A stretch of DNA of 64,000 nucleotides, taken from Alopecurus myosuroides (Eukaryota > Streptophyta > Magnoliopsida > Poales > Poaceae). Every line of letters begins with the position of its first letter. Position 1 is the first letter of the stretch. Positions 46,522 through 57,510 of the stretch are shown piece by piece. The notes below the pieces were generated by a model. It was not told the DNA's origin. It saw only the letters and a list, made by a program, of their open reading frames with translations, and searched no databases. Both the position numbers and the translations under genes were made by a program. The stretch is taken from assembly GCA_028641055.1 (NCBI GenBank), contig CM054060.1, positions 209,336,445 to 209,400,444 of the forward strand, given 5' to 3'.

Positions 46522-49500
46522 TGTAACATCCGTGATTTTTGGAAAGTGCAAAAATCACAAAAAATTGAAACTTTTTGTTTTCTATTAAAGCAATCCACCA
46601 AAAACAAATAAAACCCAGCCACAAAGGAAATAATATTGTTATTCCAATGTTATAGAAATTAAAAATCCATTAATGCCTCTATTTTTCATAATCCAAAAAC
46701 CACCTTCAACTAAGTCTTCATAATTCAAAGTGATAGTTTCTCCTTAGCAAACTCCATTATATAAAATGTTTCCAACTCAAATATTACTTTGAAAATAGTA
46801 TATGGAAACAAAAATCAAAAGATTTATAACCCTTAATAAAGTTCTAAGCCTAAAAAAATAATTGGTGAGAATAAAATATTTTAATAATAACTTTTAGTTG
46901 TTATTCCAAGTTTTAAACATAAAGTTGTGAAAATAAAATGCATTGCTTTGAAAATAACATCAAAGAGGACATTCAAAACAATTTTATGACTTGTGGTTTT
47001 ATTCTAAATTTTGAATCCACTTTAATAATTATTAGTTTTCTATTTAAAAAAATGGCATTAAGTTGCTACTAATAAATCACTTATATCTTAAAAATATAAA
47101 ATAGGAAAATAAGTTGTAACGATTTTCAAAAATAATACTTCACTTATAGAATGTCACTGAAATTTTATTTGACTAAGTTTTACATTTTATTAATTTATAT
47201 TTTGGAAATAAGCTTAATTCACTATTAGGGATTTATTCAATTTTCAAAATTCAAAATTTGAAATGTGTTGAAAAGTTAATAAAAATGTTTTTGGCTGAAA
47301 GTTATTGGAATTACAAGATTTTAGAAATTTATTTGGTATTATTTGGATATTTAAAACAGAAGATATAAAATAAATGAGAAAACGGAAAATTAAAAAGAAA
47401 AAATCACTGATGACGTCATCATGGCGTCATCGTCTTCAATCTCTATAATGGCGAAGAAACTGTCGATTTCAATGCCTTCAATTCGCGGGATTTAAGCTCG
47501 GATTCATTGCTCCGTTTCCACTCCCTTAAAGCCCTGCCTCTCCTCTCTTTTATCCCCCTGGAACCCCATCGGATTGCGCCTCCAGGCCCTGGCAATAGCT
47601 CGCCGGAGCTCGCTGCTTCCTCCGCTGTCCGGTAGAGATTCCGACGAAAACCCGAGGTGACGCCGCCCCATTTTTCTCTCTGTCGATTCCCCATGATCCC
47701 GCGCACCTCCTGAGAGTTGTCTCAATTTTTTTACCACAGGGATCATTGCCTTCGAAGCTTACCCGAAGCTCACCGGAGCCCCGACGAACTCCGTCTGCAT
47801 CGTGCGGGCGAGCCACGACGCGAGAGTCCACGCCGTCAACACCAATCGATCCGCCGTGTACCGTTGAGCCCCTCTGTGGTCTCCCCGAACCCTGAGACCC
47901 CCGTAGCATCGCCGCCGTCTACAACCAAGCCGCGACGCCGTCCCCGCCATCGCCGGCGACAAAATCCCGGCGGGAGGTAACTCTAACGCCCCCCCGTTTT
48001 AAATCTGCTCTGTTGGATCAGTATCGTAGGGCTAGGATTAGATCCCCCTAACGAAGCGGTACGGGCCAGTCAGAGAGCGCCGCGTCAGCATGGGCGTTAT
48101 GATATTATTCGTCGCTCGATGCAGCCCGTAGCCGGCCCAGGCCCACCCTCTATCCGTCGCATCGCGCAGCAGATAGCCGTTTTCGGCCCAGCCTCTCTCT
48201 GGTTTTAATTCTGAATAGAAAATAGAATTATAATTTTGCAGTTTAGCCCCTAGAACTTTGAACCATCATAACTTTTTAACCACTTGGCCAAATTTGATAA
48301 ACTTAGACTTTTTGAAATCCCCATAATGTGTAGAATATTTTAGAACTATTGAAATTCAAATTTGACAAACTTAAATGGGTTAAAATTTAAATATGCTTGT
48401 TTGATGAATTTTGGCATAATTCAAATTCTACAAATCCAAAAATTGCAAATAAAATATATTTGGAAACCTTAGGATGTATAATTTGTACCCTCTGTCCCAA
48501 AATAATATTTGAACAAATTAAAATTGAATTTAGAATTAAGTGGTATATTTGAGTAATTTTGACTTAGATTTAATTCTATAAATAATTTCAATATAGTTCC
48601 TTTTGCAAAGTTGATCCATTTTATAACCTTGAAACAGAAATAAACTTTTCCAAACATTTTGGACACATATGAGCCATAGCCATGTATTTTAGGCCAAGTT
48701 ATCACACACATGTTTCACACCATATTAAAAATGACTTAGGAAATATTTTTTGCTTAAGTGGTTCTATGTGTGTATGGCTATTTGAAACCAAGGCTAAGTC
48801 TTTAGTGAAGTTTCAACTTATACTTAGCCAACAAATGAACCTAAAAAACACTAGTACAAATGTTTCCATCAACTTCTTGTCTCCCCATGCTTACTTCAAG
48901 ATTTCACCAAGTTGGGATTGGTGAGAACCATGAAGTGCAATGGAGGACTTAACCATCTAGAGATTTTTTCAACATGAAGATAGAAGACCAATGAAGGACT
49001 TAGCAAATAAAACAAACTTCAGAAGCATCTCCAAGAAGTGGAAGCACTTAGAAGAAAACCAGAGAAACTTCCAGAAGACTAACCCCCTTTCTCTCTAAGT
49101 CTTTTTCCTTCCCTTTTCTATTCTTCTCCTTTCAACTTGATGGCAACATGAAGAGAAACAAGGAAGATCATTGAAGAAATTACCTATGCTCCACAAAAAT
49201 CTGAAGCATACTCCATCAAGTGCAAGTACATGAAGAAATGAAGAAGAAGACTCACCTCTCCCATTCTATCCTCTTTTCCCATTTCTCCTCTATTTTGACT
49301 TAGTGATATTTTCACATTTGTTAAATAAAACACTTAGTTGTGACCACACCACTTGGGAAACAACTAGTGAGAAAACCATGAAGACTATCAAGACCAAGAG
49401 AATCACCACACTAAGGAAGGAAACAACTTAGATGGCATGATGATGATCTTCAAGAAGGCAATCACGTGAGGACTAGAAGCAATCCCTACAAGTTGAAGAA

Positions 49501-51276
49501 TAACAAGTTATTTTTGTCCAACCATTGACCCAAATGGAAAAGACCAAGACTTTAACTTGTTGTTTCCTTTGTTATTAAGTTAGTTGAACCTAGACCTAGC
49601 CTAAACCAAAATGGAAGGACTAACTTAGATCTCTCAAATGTTTTGATGAAAATGACTAAGTGTTACACATGGTTATGTGTTACTTTAGTTGAAATAGTGA
49701 GATCACCTTGGTGAACTCTTGAAACTTCTTAGATAAATATGTTTCCAATAAAGTTGATAACTACAAACTCAACCTAGTCCATCCCAAGTAAACCCTTGGA
49801 ATTTTCTTAATAAGTATTGAACTCAAACCTTGACTTTGTCCTAGCCAACTTGGTTAAACCCTTTGGATATGTTAGTTGCTCTGTATGTTTTCTACACTTG
49901 TATGTTTGTTTTCTAGGATGCTTGTTTATTTTGTTATTGTGTTTTCCATGAATAGATTGTACGGAGAGCAACGATCTTTTGTGAAGAGAGAGTGTGATAT
50001 CTTCACCAACTTCAACAAGGCAAGTAACACACCATCAACTACCCATTATTTTCTATATGCATTAGTTGATTTTGTGTAGTATTCATGATAGGAAATTTTA
50101 ATAATTTATATTATGCTATGCTATTATCCTAGTAGTGTGTAGCCATCTCTTATACCCTTGTTATTTTAATAGCCTTAGAACTTAGTAGATGCTATGCAAC
50201 GTTACAAATTGTTTTACTAGATGTTGAGGAAAAACTCTAAGTATAACTAATAAATAAACCACCTGGGTGGAAGTGGTAAGACTGGATTATGTTGAGTGTT
50301 TCCTCAGGGCCCTTGTTTAAGGGTTATTTCACTTGAGGTTGTCACTTGTGGATGGCCACCCAGGAACAAAGAGATTACTATGTCCTTCTAAGTTTAGTAG
50401 CTTCCCGTGCAGCCTTTTGACAAATGGGCTCTGTCTTGATCAACTATGTTGTGAGAGTTCAGCCCAGGCTTGACTAGCAGATGTAGCAAAATTATAGGTG
50501 GAACGGTCTTGCCGGTGGGTTTGGACTTCTTCTTCTGAAATATCTCGTCTCAATTCTCTCCTTTCCATGATGCACTCCGGGTGTATAGGATGTTTGGGCT
50601 AATTGAAGACAAAGGTTGAAAGTGCACAACCTCTGCAGAGTCAACAAACTAAGATCTTAGCCGTGTCCCCGGTTAAGGACAACTATGAGCAGCTAGACAA
50701 GGAATGACGGAAGAATCTAATCACCATTTTCAATAAGTAAAATTTTGACCAAGTGAACAGTATTTGTGGTGCTTGGATTTCAGTCCAATGATGCCACCCC
50801 TTGAAAAGAAAAGTTGTTTTACAAAAGAGATAGGAGAAAACTTGCTTTATGCAAACTTAGCCAATAAGCATGTAGTATTAGTCTTGCCATTTATATACAC
50901 CATAGTGTTACTTGCCAATACATTAAATTGTATTGACTCCCTTGTGGCTGCATATTCCATATTGCAGATGTTTCTGAAGACGAGTGAGGATTGCGTTTAG
51001 GATCTCGAGACTATCGCCAACATGTTTTGCCTGTGGCACATGAAGAAGATGGGCTCAATGTTGTATTATGTTTTCCGCTGTATTTATTTGTGTTCTGCTA
51101 GTCTTCTAAGACTAAGCAAGTTGTAATATTATTTTGTAAAGACTGGATAATGCGATGTAATAGAATTTGATGCATTTGCATGATATTTCATTTTGTACTG
51201 TGGTGCTAGCAATTGATCCAGGGACTAGCACAATAACATAGGTGTCCTTACATTATTTAAATGTGGGAACGCTACA
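46522..51276 (+). repeat. 3' LTR of the non-autonomous element
   Basis: The 4755-bp LTR matches 33564-38093 at about 98% by eye. It retains a segment at about 49195-49428 that is missing from the 5' LTR. The as-1-like element (47410-47428), the leader donor, the ATAG/GCAAGT exon and the terminal acceptor are all conserved. Confidence 0.9.
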
Positions 51277-51918
51277 GTTGACAGCGGCGTGCGCGGCAGC
51301 GGCGGCTCGTTCACGGAGGCGAGCTGCACCAAGTGCTCCAATGGCGCGAACGGAGGCGCGAACAGAGGCGCGAACGGAGGCGTAGGTGGAGACGCGGGTG
51401 GCGGCCGGCGATAAGCTTGGCGGCGCGCACGGGCGGGTCCGGTGGCTAGGGCTCACTTTCGGGATTTGGGGCATAGGAATGAGCGGGAGGTAGAAGAAGA
51501 AGGGAAATGGCGTTTGGGAATTTTAGGGTTTCCCCCTAGGCCTATTTATAGGCGCAAGGGAACCCTAGGGTTCAACGGTAAGTTGAGTGGTTTCCGGATG
51601 GGGATAGAGATCTTGGTAGTTATCGCGTGATATCCGGATTGATCGGGCTCGCTGAGAGAGTCGTATTTGAGAGATTGTCGCTTGGACTAGCAAGTGGAGA
51701 AATGAAAGCCGGGTTATAATATGTTTTACTGAAGTGTTGACTCGGGGAACGACACCCGGCATGAATGAAAACTGGGTTATTATATGGACCGCCAAAAGAG
51801 CAGGCCTGGCTATAGTTAAAGCAATCTAACCCGACATGTTATGGATATAAATGTTTTGCAGGGAATAGCGTGCGCTTCATGGTTGATTCCAAGATGCCCA
51901 AGCTATTCTGGGGACTAC
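51277..51918 (-). promoter_or_regulatory. Promoter and distal leader of the Tat antisense gene
   Basis: On the minus strand CCTATAAATAGG (51552-51541) is followed by a GC-rich leader containing three to four 15-bp repeats of a CGCCTCCGTTCG type (51385-51335). The leader is interrupted at 51277 by the non-autonomous element and resumes at 33563. In the uninterrupted element the TATA would lie about 485 bp before the antisense ATG. On the plus strand the region ends in GGGGACTAC, the Tat polypurine-like end before the 3' LTR. Confidence 0.65.
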
Positions 51919-52390
51919 TGTTGGGGGGATGATAACCCGGTAGGCCCATGCCTGGGCGAGACCCGGCCAGAAGGAGATCGCACGAGACCCGGCCCAAGAG
52001 GGAGGAAGTTCTAGAAGGCCTAAAAGGAAGCGCGGATCTAGTAGTTTGTGCCTTGGGGGTCACGTTGTGAAACTTAGGGTTATGTGTGGGTTCTGGGTAG
52101 GATTCCGGATGTACCTTGTATGGAAAGCCAGGAAGCAGGGTGATATATAAACCGGCTCCTGGCAGAGAAACGAGGACCTTTTGAGATCGAGAGAAATAGA
52201 GGTATCCGAGTATTTCAGGTATTCGAGATCTTGTAACCCTAGGTCGGAGTCTCGGCGACATTGCAGCCCGAGCTTCCAGATCACCAGTTGATATGATTTC
52301 CCCTAAGCTAAACCCTCTCCCAAACACCAGAGTCGATTCGCCCCGTACTAAGTTACCCCTGGTAACGTCTGCCGTGATAATCCTGCGACA
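51919..52390 (+). repeat. 3' LTR of the gypsy (Tat) element
   Basis: The 472-bp LTR runs TGTTGGGG to GCGACA, followed by the duplication CTTCT and then copia gag codons. Confidence 0.95.
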
Positions 52391-52698
52391 CTTCTCGGTG
52401 GAGTTTTCGGTGGAAGCATTTTTAGATGGATCACCATCATCCCCTTTCTTGGCGCCCTCCGGATTTGCGTCCGGAGGAGATGAGCCGGTGACCTCTGGTC
52501 CTTTGGCTTTCAAGAGTTGCATCAAGACTTGACGCAACTCAACATTTTGGTGTCTATGGATGCGGTCAATGAATTTTCAACTCATTGAGACCATTCATAG
52601 ATACCGGAGCCACGGAACCTTTGGTATCCGTCTCATCAACCATACTTAAACTATTAGGCAGTTAGGCCCAATAGAAGAGCCTAGGCTCTGATACCAAT
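52391..52698 (-). pseudogene. Copia gag start and primer binding site
   Basis: A methionine near 52645 (MVDETDTKGSVAP) starts the gag. A stop near 52577 precedes a restart (MRQVLMQLLKAKGPEV) that reads in phase across the gypsy insertion to GTEGEEEYH at 12776. Upstream, the minus strand has TTGGTATCAGAGC (about 52696-52684), an initiator Met-tRNA PBS next to the 5' LTR end. Confidence 0.85.
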
Positions 52699-53823
52699 TG
52701 AAAGTGTAGTATGGGCACCTAGAGGGGGTGAATAGGTGCTACGACAAATTTTAATTTTTCTTTCACAATTAGGCTTGAGACAAAGGTAAATTCTCTAGAT
52801 GATGCAAGTACGGTGAATTTACCTATATGACAAGAACAAGCTCAATAACAATACAAGCAGAAGTAAAGGAGGAAGGGAACGAAGTAACCGATATGAAGCA
52901 CACGGAGACACGATGTATTCCCGAGTTCCTCCTTGTTGAGGGAGTACGTCTTGTTGGAGGGGTGTGAGCTCGCCACAAAGGCCTACTCAACGCCACAAAG
53001 GCCTCACCCTATTCTCCGATGAACCCCGCCACAAAGGCCTAGTCCACCTTCCACTATTGACCCCCTTTGATGCGGGAATCAAATCCTTTACAAACAAGCT
53101 TGGGGCACACACCCACAACCAAATTGGGGGCTCCCAACAATCTTGAATCACCAAGAGTAGCAATATGCCTAGGTTTTCCACAAGAGGAAACCCTAGGCAA
53201 TGATCCCTCAAGCTAATGAGGGGGAAATGCAAATCCGGTTGGTGAAGATGTAGATCCAGTACTTCTCCTTCAATCCTCCAAGTTTCAACAAGTTTGGGTG
53301 GAGGAGATGGGAGATCTAGCTTGGTGGGTGAGCTCCATTAATGGGGTCTTTAATTCTGAAGAGCTACCCCTTGGGGAAGAAGGGGAGCATCTATTTATAG
53401 CTCCACCAAGAAACTAGCCGTTTTCTGCGCTGTTGAAGTTCAATCCGGAATAATTCCGTACTTCCGGAATAATTCTGGGCTCCCAGAATAATCCAGAGCA
53501 ATCCGGATGGTAACAGAAGAAATCACGTTCATTTCGGAATCGCTCCGGATTGGTACAGAATGATTCCGTATGGCAACAGAGGTTTTCGTGGTCATGTCAG
53601 AATCATTCCGGAATGTGTCCGGAATAATTCCGGGATGCACTGAAACTTCTTCTTCGAGCCTAAAAAACGTCCCGCGAACTTTTATCTTCTTCACCATTTC
53701 TTGGACACCTGATTGTGTGCTGATATTGGCTATAACCTTTTCAACAAATAGCACACACGGCTAAAACTCAGTTATGTTGTTAACAAACACACAAAACATA
53801 GAGATATCGAAAATGCACTTTCA
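52699..53823 (-). repeat. 5' LTR of the copia element
   Basis: The 1125-bp LTR has TGAAAG/CTTTCA ends and a TATA box CTATAAATAG at 53400-53391. The palindrome array lies at about 53445-53635. It ends against CACTA transposase codons at 53824. Confidence 0.92.
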
Positions 53824-55102
53824 ATGCGTTTGGCCATGGTGCGCATTTAGTTGGAGCATATACTGCGATCAATCATGATAGCACTGAGACCCTGTCAACA
53901 GAGCTTCATAGAATGGCTTGGTATGTCCTAAACAATTGCAGCAAGGTTACAGGCTATATCCAGTATGTTCCCTACGTCTGAATGTTATGTTACCCTACAC
54001 ATTGTATACCCCATAGTTACCAGAGTTTAATAACTCTTCATGGTTTGTAGAAAGTTCAGGACAAAGCTGGAGGAAGAAGGGACACCTGATGTCGAAGTTA
54101 GGGTTGAGCAGGATTTTCCAAGATGGTTCAAAGAGCATGCAAGTTTCCTTTTGCATTTCTCTTTGACCTTTTGCATTTCATTGCATGATTTTGACCATAC
54201 TGTTTTTGTTTTTTTCTGTGGTACACAGATGATGAACAAGGCACGGGAAAGACCATAAGTTCATGAAGATGAGTTGTTCGCATTGGCACTTGGCCCACAC
54301 AGCAAAGTTAAAACATATTCAGTTTGTCATGTGAACTTAGTTTGGTTTGTCACCGCTGAGCGTGAAAAAGGCAAAACTGTGGAGTCATGTTTCCTGGAGA
54401 TCACAGCGGGGACGCGAGATATTTTTATGGTGTCCTCAAGGAAATCAAAGAGCTGACTTATATCTCTACCGAGAAACATAAACGGACAGTTGTTCTGTTT
54501 GGTTGTGACTGGTATCGTCTTGAAGCGGGCAGGGGCATACGCATGTTTAAATTGGAAAAGTATGATAAACTGTTCAGGAGCATCAACATTTCTAATTTGT
54601 GGTATGAGGATGATAAGTATATCTTGTCAACCCAGGCACATAAAGTGTTTTATATGCGAGACAATGTAGGGGGAAAACACTGGCAAATAGTCCAAAAATT
54701 TGAGCATAGGCGGACCTTTGATGTGGCCGAACATGATAAGGACAAAGATGAGGAGGACAATGATGAGGAGGAGAGGCCTAGTATACTAGCACATCAAGAT
54801 GTCGAAGTCTCTGGCAATGAGGATGTTCCTGCTGACCCGATATCCCATCCTCCGCCTCCGGCTACTCTGGAACGCACTGACATGGCTCCCCGCTTCCTCT
54901 CAGCAGATGAGATTTGGGCTTATATCAAAGATCGGAAAAAGTGTCTGTGCAGAATAAGGAAAGTGAAGTACAAGATAGTGTCAAAGAAGTAGAAGATGGT
55001 GGCGATGAATTAGACGTCAGTGAGGATGAAGTAGACGACACGTACGCGGAGTATGACAGTGATCCGGGTGCACTGCCCGCGGATGATAGTGATGCAGACT
55101 AG
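53824..55102 (+). pseudogene. CACTA transposase, C-terminal part (DUF4216 region)
   Basis: This continues the gene cut at 2828. GHGAHLVGAYTAI and LHRMAWYVLNNCSKV (53835-53945) are followed by an intron-like GTATGT at 53960. KLEEEGTPDVEVRVEQDFPRW (near 54060-54125) follows, then a second intron-like gap to 54229. ELFALALGPHSKVK (near 54270) leads into the DUF4216 block, with YFYGVLKEIKELTYIS near 54420 and ISNLWYEDDKYILSTQAHKV near 54590. The acidic tail (DVSEDEVDDTYAEYDSD) ends at the TAG at 55100-55102. A TAA in frame near 54256 and a frameshift near 54950 break it. The introns are inferred. Confidence 0.9.
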
Positions 55103-55104
55103 TG

Positions 55105-55295
55105 TTGCATGCCTGTGTGCAAGCTTGTGTCGGACTGATTTTGCATGCTTTGTGTGCATGATTTTGTTGAACTGATGCGCATGCCTATTTGCATGCTATG
55201 TGTTGAACTATTTTGCATGCCTTCTTGCATGCTTGTGTTGAACTGATGTGCATGCGTGTGTGCATGCTTGTGTTGAACTGAAGTGCATTCTTGCA
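55105..55295 (+). repeat. ~40-bp GCATGC-rich tandem repeat after transposase stop
   Basis: Four to five units of a TGTTGAACTGATNTGCATGC-type sequence lie directly after the stop codon, rich in the palindrome GCATGC. A (GT)n tract follows at about 55311-55329. Confidence 0.75.
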
Positions 55296-55567
55296 TTTTC
55301 TTTGAATTTTGTTTGTGTGTGTGTGTGTGATTTTTAGCTATTTGTATCATATATGTCAAAACCGTAGCATTAAACTTAGAGTACATACAAGTGCTCATAA
55401 AATTGACCGCGAACATGATATTACTCAAGTGCTACCATTACCCAATTATCTTCCTTACATTGCTAATATGCCATTACTCAACTGCCAGACATCATCATGC
55501 CAAGACACATTGCAAATAAACTGAAAAAAACCCAAATCATCAATAGATTATGGCCAGAATCTTGAAT
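55296..55567 (+). other. Intergenic stretch between convergent CACTA genes
   Basis: AT-rich sequence with a GT microsatellite. It probably holds the 3' ends of both convergent genes. No ORF is seen. Confidence 0.55.
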
Positions 55568-55715
55568 CTAGATTTCATGAGCAGGTTTTCCAGCAGCTTC
55601 ATCATCACCTTTTCTATGTACCCCTTGCCGCAGCACCTGATCTAGCTTTTGCCTCAGTGCACTTATCTCTTCCTGCAATATGCTATTCTCGTCCATCTCT
55701 CTAAACACTGCATTA

Positions 55716-56560
55716 CACTACCAAATTTTGCGCGATCAGGGACGTTTCAATAACATTCCGGATGGGCTCCAAACCGTCGCTAAGGGCAATCCGCGACGGT
55801 TTACGCGACGGAATGAAAACGTATCAGATCGACTGTCACGGACGATTCCGCGACGTTTATATCAACACTAAACCGTTAAGACTATCCGACATATACAACA
55901 AATCGTCGCGACCAGTTGGGCCGTCCGGACTAGGCCCAATAAGCATTAACGTTTTTATTTCGTCGCTATGAGGCGACACGTGGCAAACCAGTTCCTAACG
56001 GCCATTATCGTAATCAGCTGACGTGGCTAAACGTTTAGTCACCATAAGCAAAACGTGGGAACGTTTTTTTACGTCACCAGTCTTGACCAATGAGGCAAAA
56101 CCATGTGGACCAATCGAAATATGCCACATGGAAACAAAATGGTGCCACGTTGCCTACTTCTGGGACGAAATCGGTTCGTCCCGGGCTACCCAGCGACGTT
56201 TTTTTCCGTGGCGAGTCTCGACCAATCAGGCGAAAGCATGTGAACCAATCAAAATATGCCACATGGAAACAAAATAGCACCACGTCGCCTTCTTCTGGGA
56301 AGAAATCTACTCGTCGCGGGCTACCCAGCGACTCTTTTTTTCGTCACTAAACTCGTGGCACGTGCACCAACAAAATGGTGCCACGCAACATCTTTTCCAT
56401 GACGTTTTTTCCGTCTCGGATTTGGGTGATGCCATCACCGTGCCGGGGACGTTATTTTTACGTCGTCTAATCGTCCGCTCATAGTAGGCCACATGGGCTG
56501 GGCATACATCGCCACGTGTCGGTATTTGCCTTGACGAATTTTTACGTTACGTTACTATGA
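55716..56560. mobile_element. Small CACTA-like insertion with internal 135-bp repeats
   Basis: It begins CACTACCAAATTTTGCGCG and is packed with GACGTTT/AAACGTC and CGTCGC motifs. Two copies of a ~135-bp unit start at 56085 and 56220, each with GACCAAT, TGCCACATGGAAACAAAAT and GGGCTACCCAGCGAC. Such arrays are typical of subterminal regions of small non-autonomous CACTA elements. The right end is not clear: I find no matching TAGTG terminus or target duplication. Confidence 0.45.
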
Positions 56561-57093
56561 TGTCTATTTTGATGCTATTTAGGTGGTTACATCATCGTTA
56601 TAATTGCCAATTGCACACAGGCAAAAAAAACCCACACAACAGGCATCAAATACTTAGTTTTTCTCACAGAATATCAAACCAACATACAGAACCACAGTTT
56701 CAAGGACCACAAATCTGCTCAGCCAGCATCTCAAGTAGGGCAACTCCTTCTAGTTGAGATTTTTTTTAGCGCAGCTTGTTGCTTCCGAATCTCTTTCATA
56801 TCAACTACAAACTTCAGCCTCAGTTGCTCGGATTCTCCTTTCGCCATCCTCATATCAGCAATTGTTCTGCGCACATTCACATCAAGTTGTGGTTCAGGCT
56901 CAGACTGTGAAAGACATGATTCCACATGGACCTTCTTTGAGAAAGTATGCTTTCCACTCTTCGGCATGACAACTACACTATCATCCTCATCCTCAACCTC
57001 TGAAGCATACCGAGACATCACCCTTTTCTTGCTTGCCTATCAAGCATGCAAAGAAAATAGATGAAAATAACAGATAACAAGAATGTACAGAAC

Positions 57094-57510
57094 ATAGATG
57101 AAAATAGCAGATGACAAGCATGTACAAAAAATTGATGAAAACAAGCAGATTATAGTCAAACAATGGTGTGTGTCATGAACTAGCTGATGAGAAGAATAGA
57201 TGAAACAGCAGGTGTCAAGCATGTGAGGAAGATAGATGAAAATAGCAGATAACAAGCATGTATAAAAAATTATGAAAACTAGCAGAATATAGTCAAACAA
57301 CGGTGTGTGTCATGAACTAGCTGATGAGAAGCATAGATGAAACGGCAGGTGTCAAGCATGTGAGGAAGATAGATGAAAATAGCAGATGACAAGCATGTAC
57401 AAAAAATTGATGAAAACTAGCATATTATAATCAACCAACTGTGTGTGTAATGAACTAGCAGATGAGAAGCATAGATGGAATAGCAGGTGTCAAGCATGTG
57501 AGGAAGATAT
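57094..57510. repeat. Intronic ~137-bp tandem repeat in the TNPA-like gene
   Basis: Three units begin with ATAGATGAAAATAGCAG at 57094, 57231 and 57369, with a partial fourth at 57507. Each contains GGTGTGTGT and GCAGGTGTCAAGCATGTGAGG. Confidence 0.85.

Larger units (their letters stand above)
33564..51276 (+). mobile_element. Non-autonomous long-LTR retrotransposon (LARD-like, probably Tekay-derived)
   Basis: LTRs at 33564-38093 (4530 bp) and 46522-51276 (4755 bp) begin TGTAACATCCG and end GAACGCTACA, with perfect flanking duplication GTTGA (33559-33563 and 51277-51281). PBS TGGTATCAGAG lies at 38097. A purine-rich GGGACGAG...TTTTAAGGGTGGTAG run precedes the 3' LTR. The internal region is only about 2.2 kb once the solo LTR at 39353-45613 is removed. 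It holds a gag-like ORF but no protease, RT, RNase H or integrase, so the element would need enzymes in trans. A related LTR lies in reverse at 60342-64000. Confidence 0.92.
12777..52390 (+). mobile_element. Ty3/gypsy Tat-lineage LTR retrotransposon carrying three nested insertions
   Basis: LTRs of 473 bp (12777-13249) and 472 bp (51919-52390) begin TGTTGGGG and end GCGACA. They are flanked by the perfect 5-bp duplication CTTCT (12772-12776 and 52391-52395). The element has a PBS, gag, pol in gypsy order with a second, archaeal-type RNase H, a repeat-rich spacer and an antisense gene before the 3' LTR, all traits of the Tat lineage. Its own length is about 13.0 kb after removing insertions at 14070-18711, 20085-24377 and 33564-51276. 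The LTRs differ at roughly 13-14 positions (about 3%) by eye. It is inserted in the copia gag, whose frame resumes at 52391. Confidence 0.95.
2829..53823 (-). mobile_element. Ty1/copia LTR retrotransposon, SIRE/Maximus-like, split by a nested gypsy
   Basis: This is a full-length copia element in minus orientation. In element order it has the 5' LTR (53823-52699), a PBS matching initiator Met-tRNA, gag, pol (PR, IN, RT, RNase H in copia order), an env-like ORF, a polypurine tract and the 3' LTR (3976-2829). The flanks are ATGTG (2824-2828) and ATGCG (53824-53828), a 5-bp duplication with one substitution. Its own length is about 11.4 kb once the 39.6-kb gypsy at 12777-52390 is removed. The RNase H region (STTEAEYVAAASACTQLLW), the extra ORF after pol and the GGGGGAGAT tract before the LTR point to the SIRE/Maximus lineage. 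The two LTRs differ at about 7% of sites over the ~310 bp compared by eye, so it is the oldest LTR insertion here. Confidence 0.93.

Noticed and set aside
55311..55329. GT microsatellite as a functional Z-DNA element
   Set aside because: Short simple repeat of a common kind, no supporting context.
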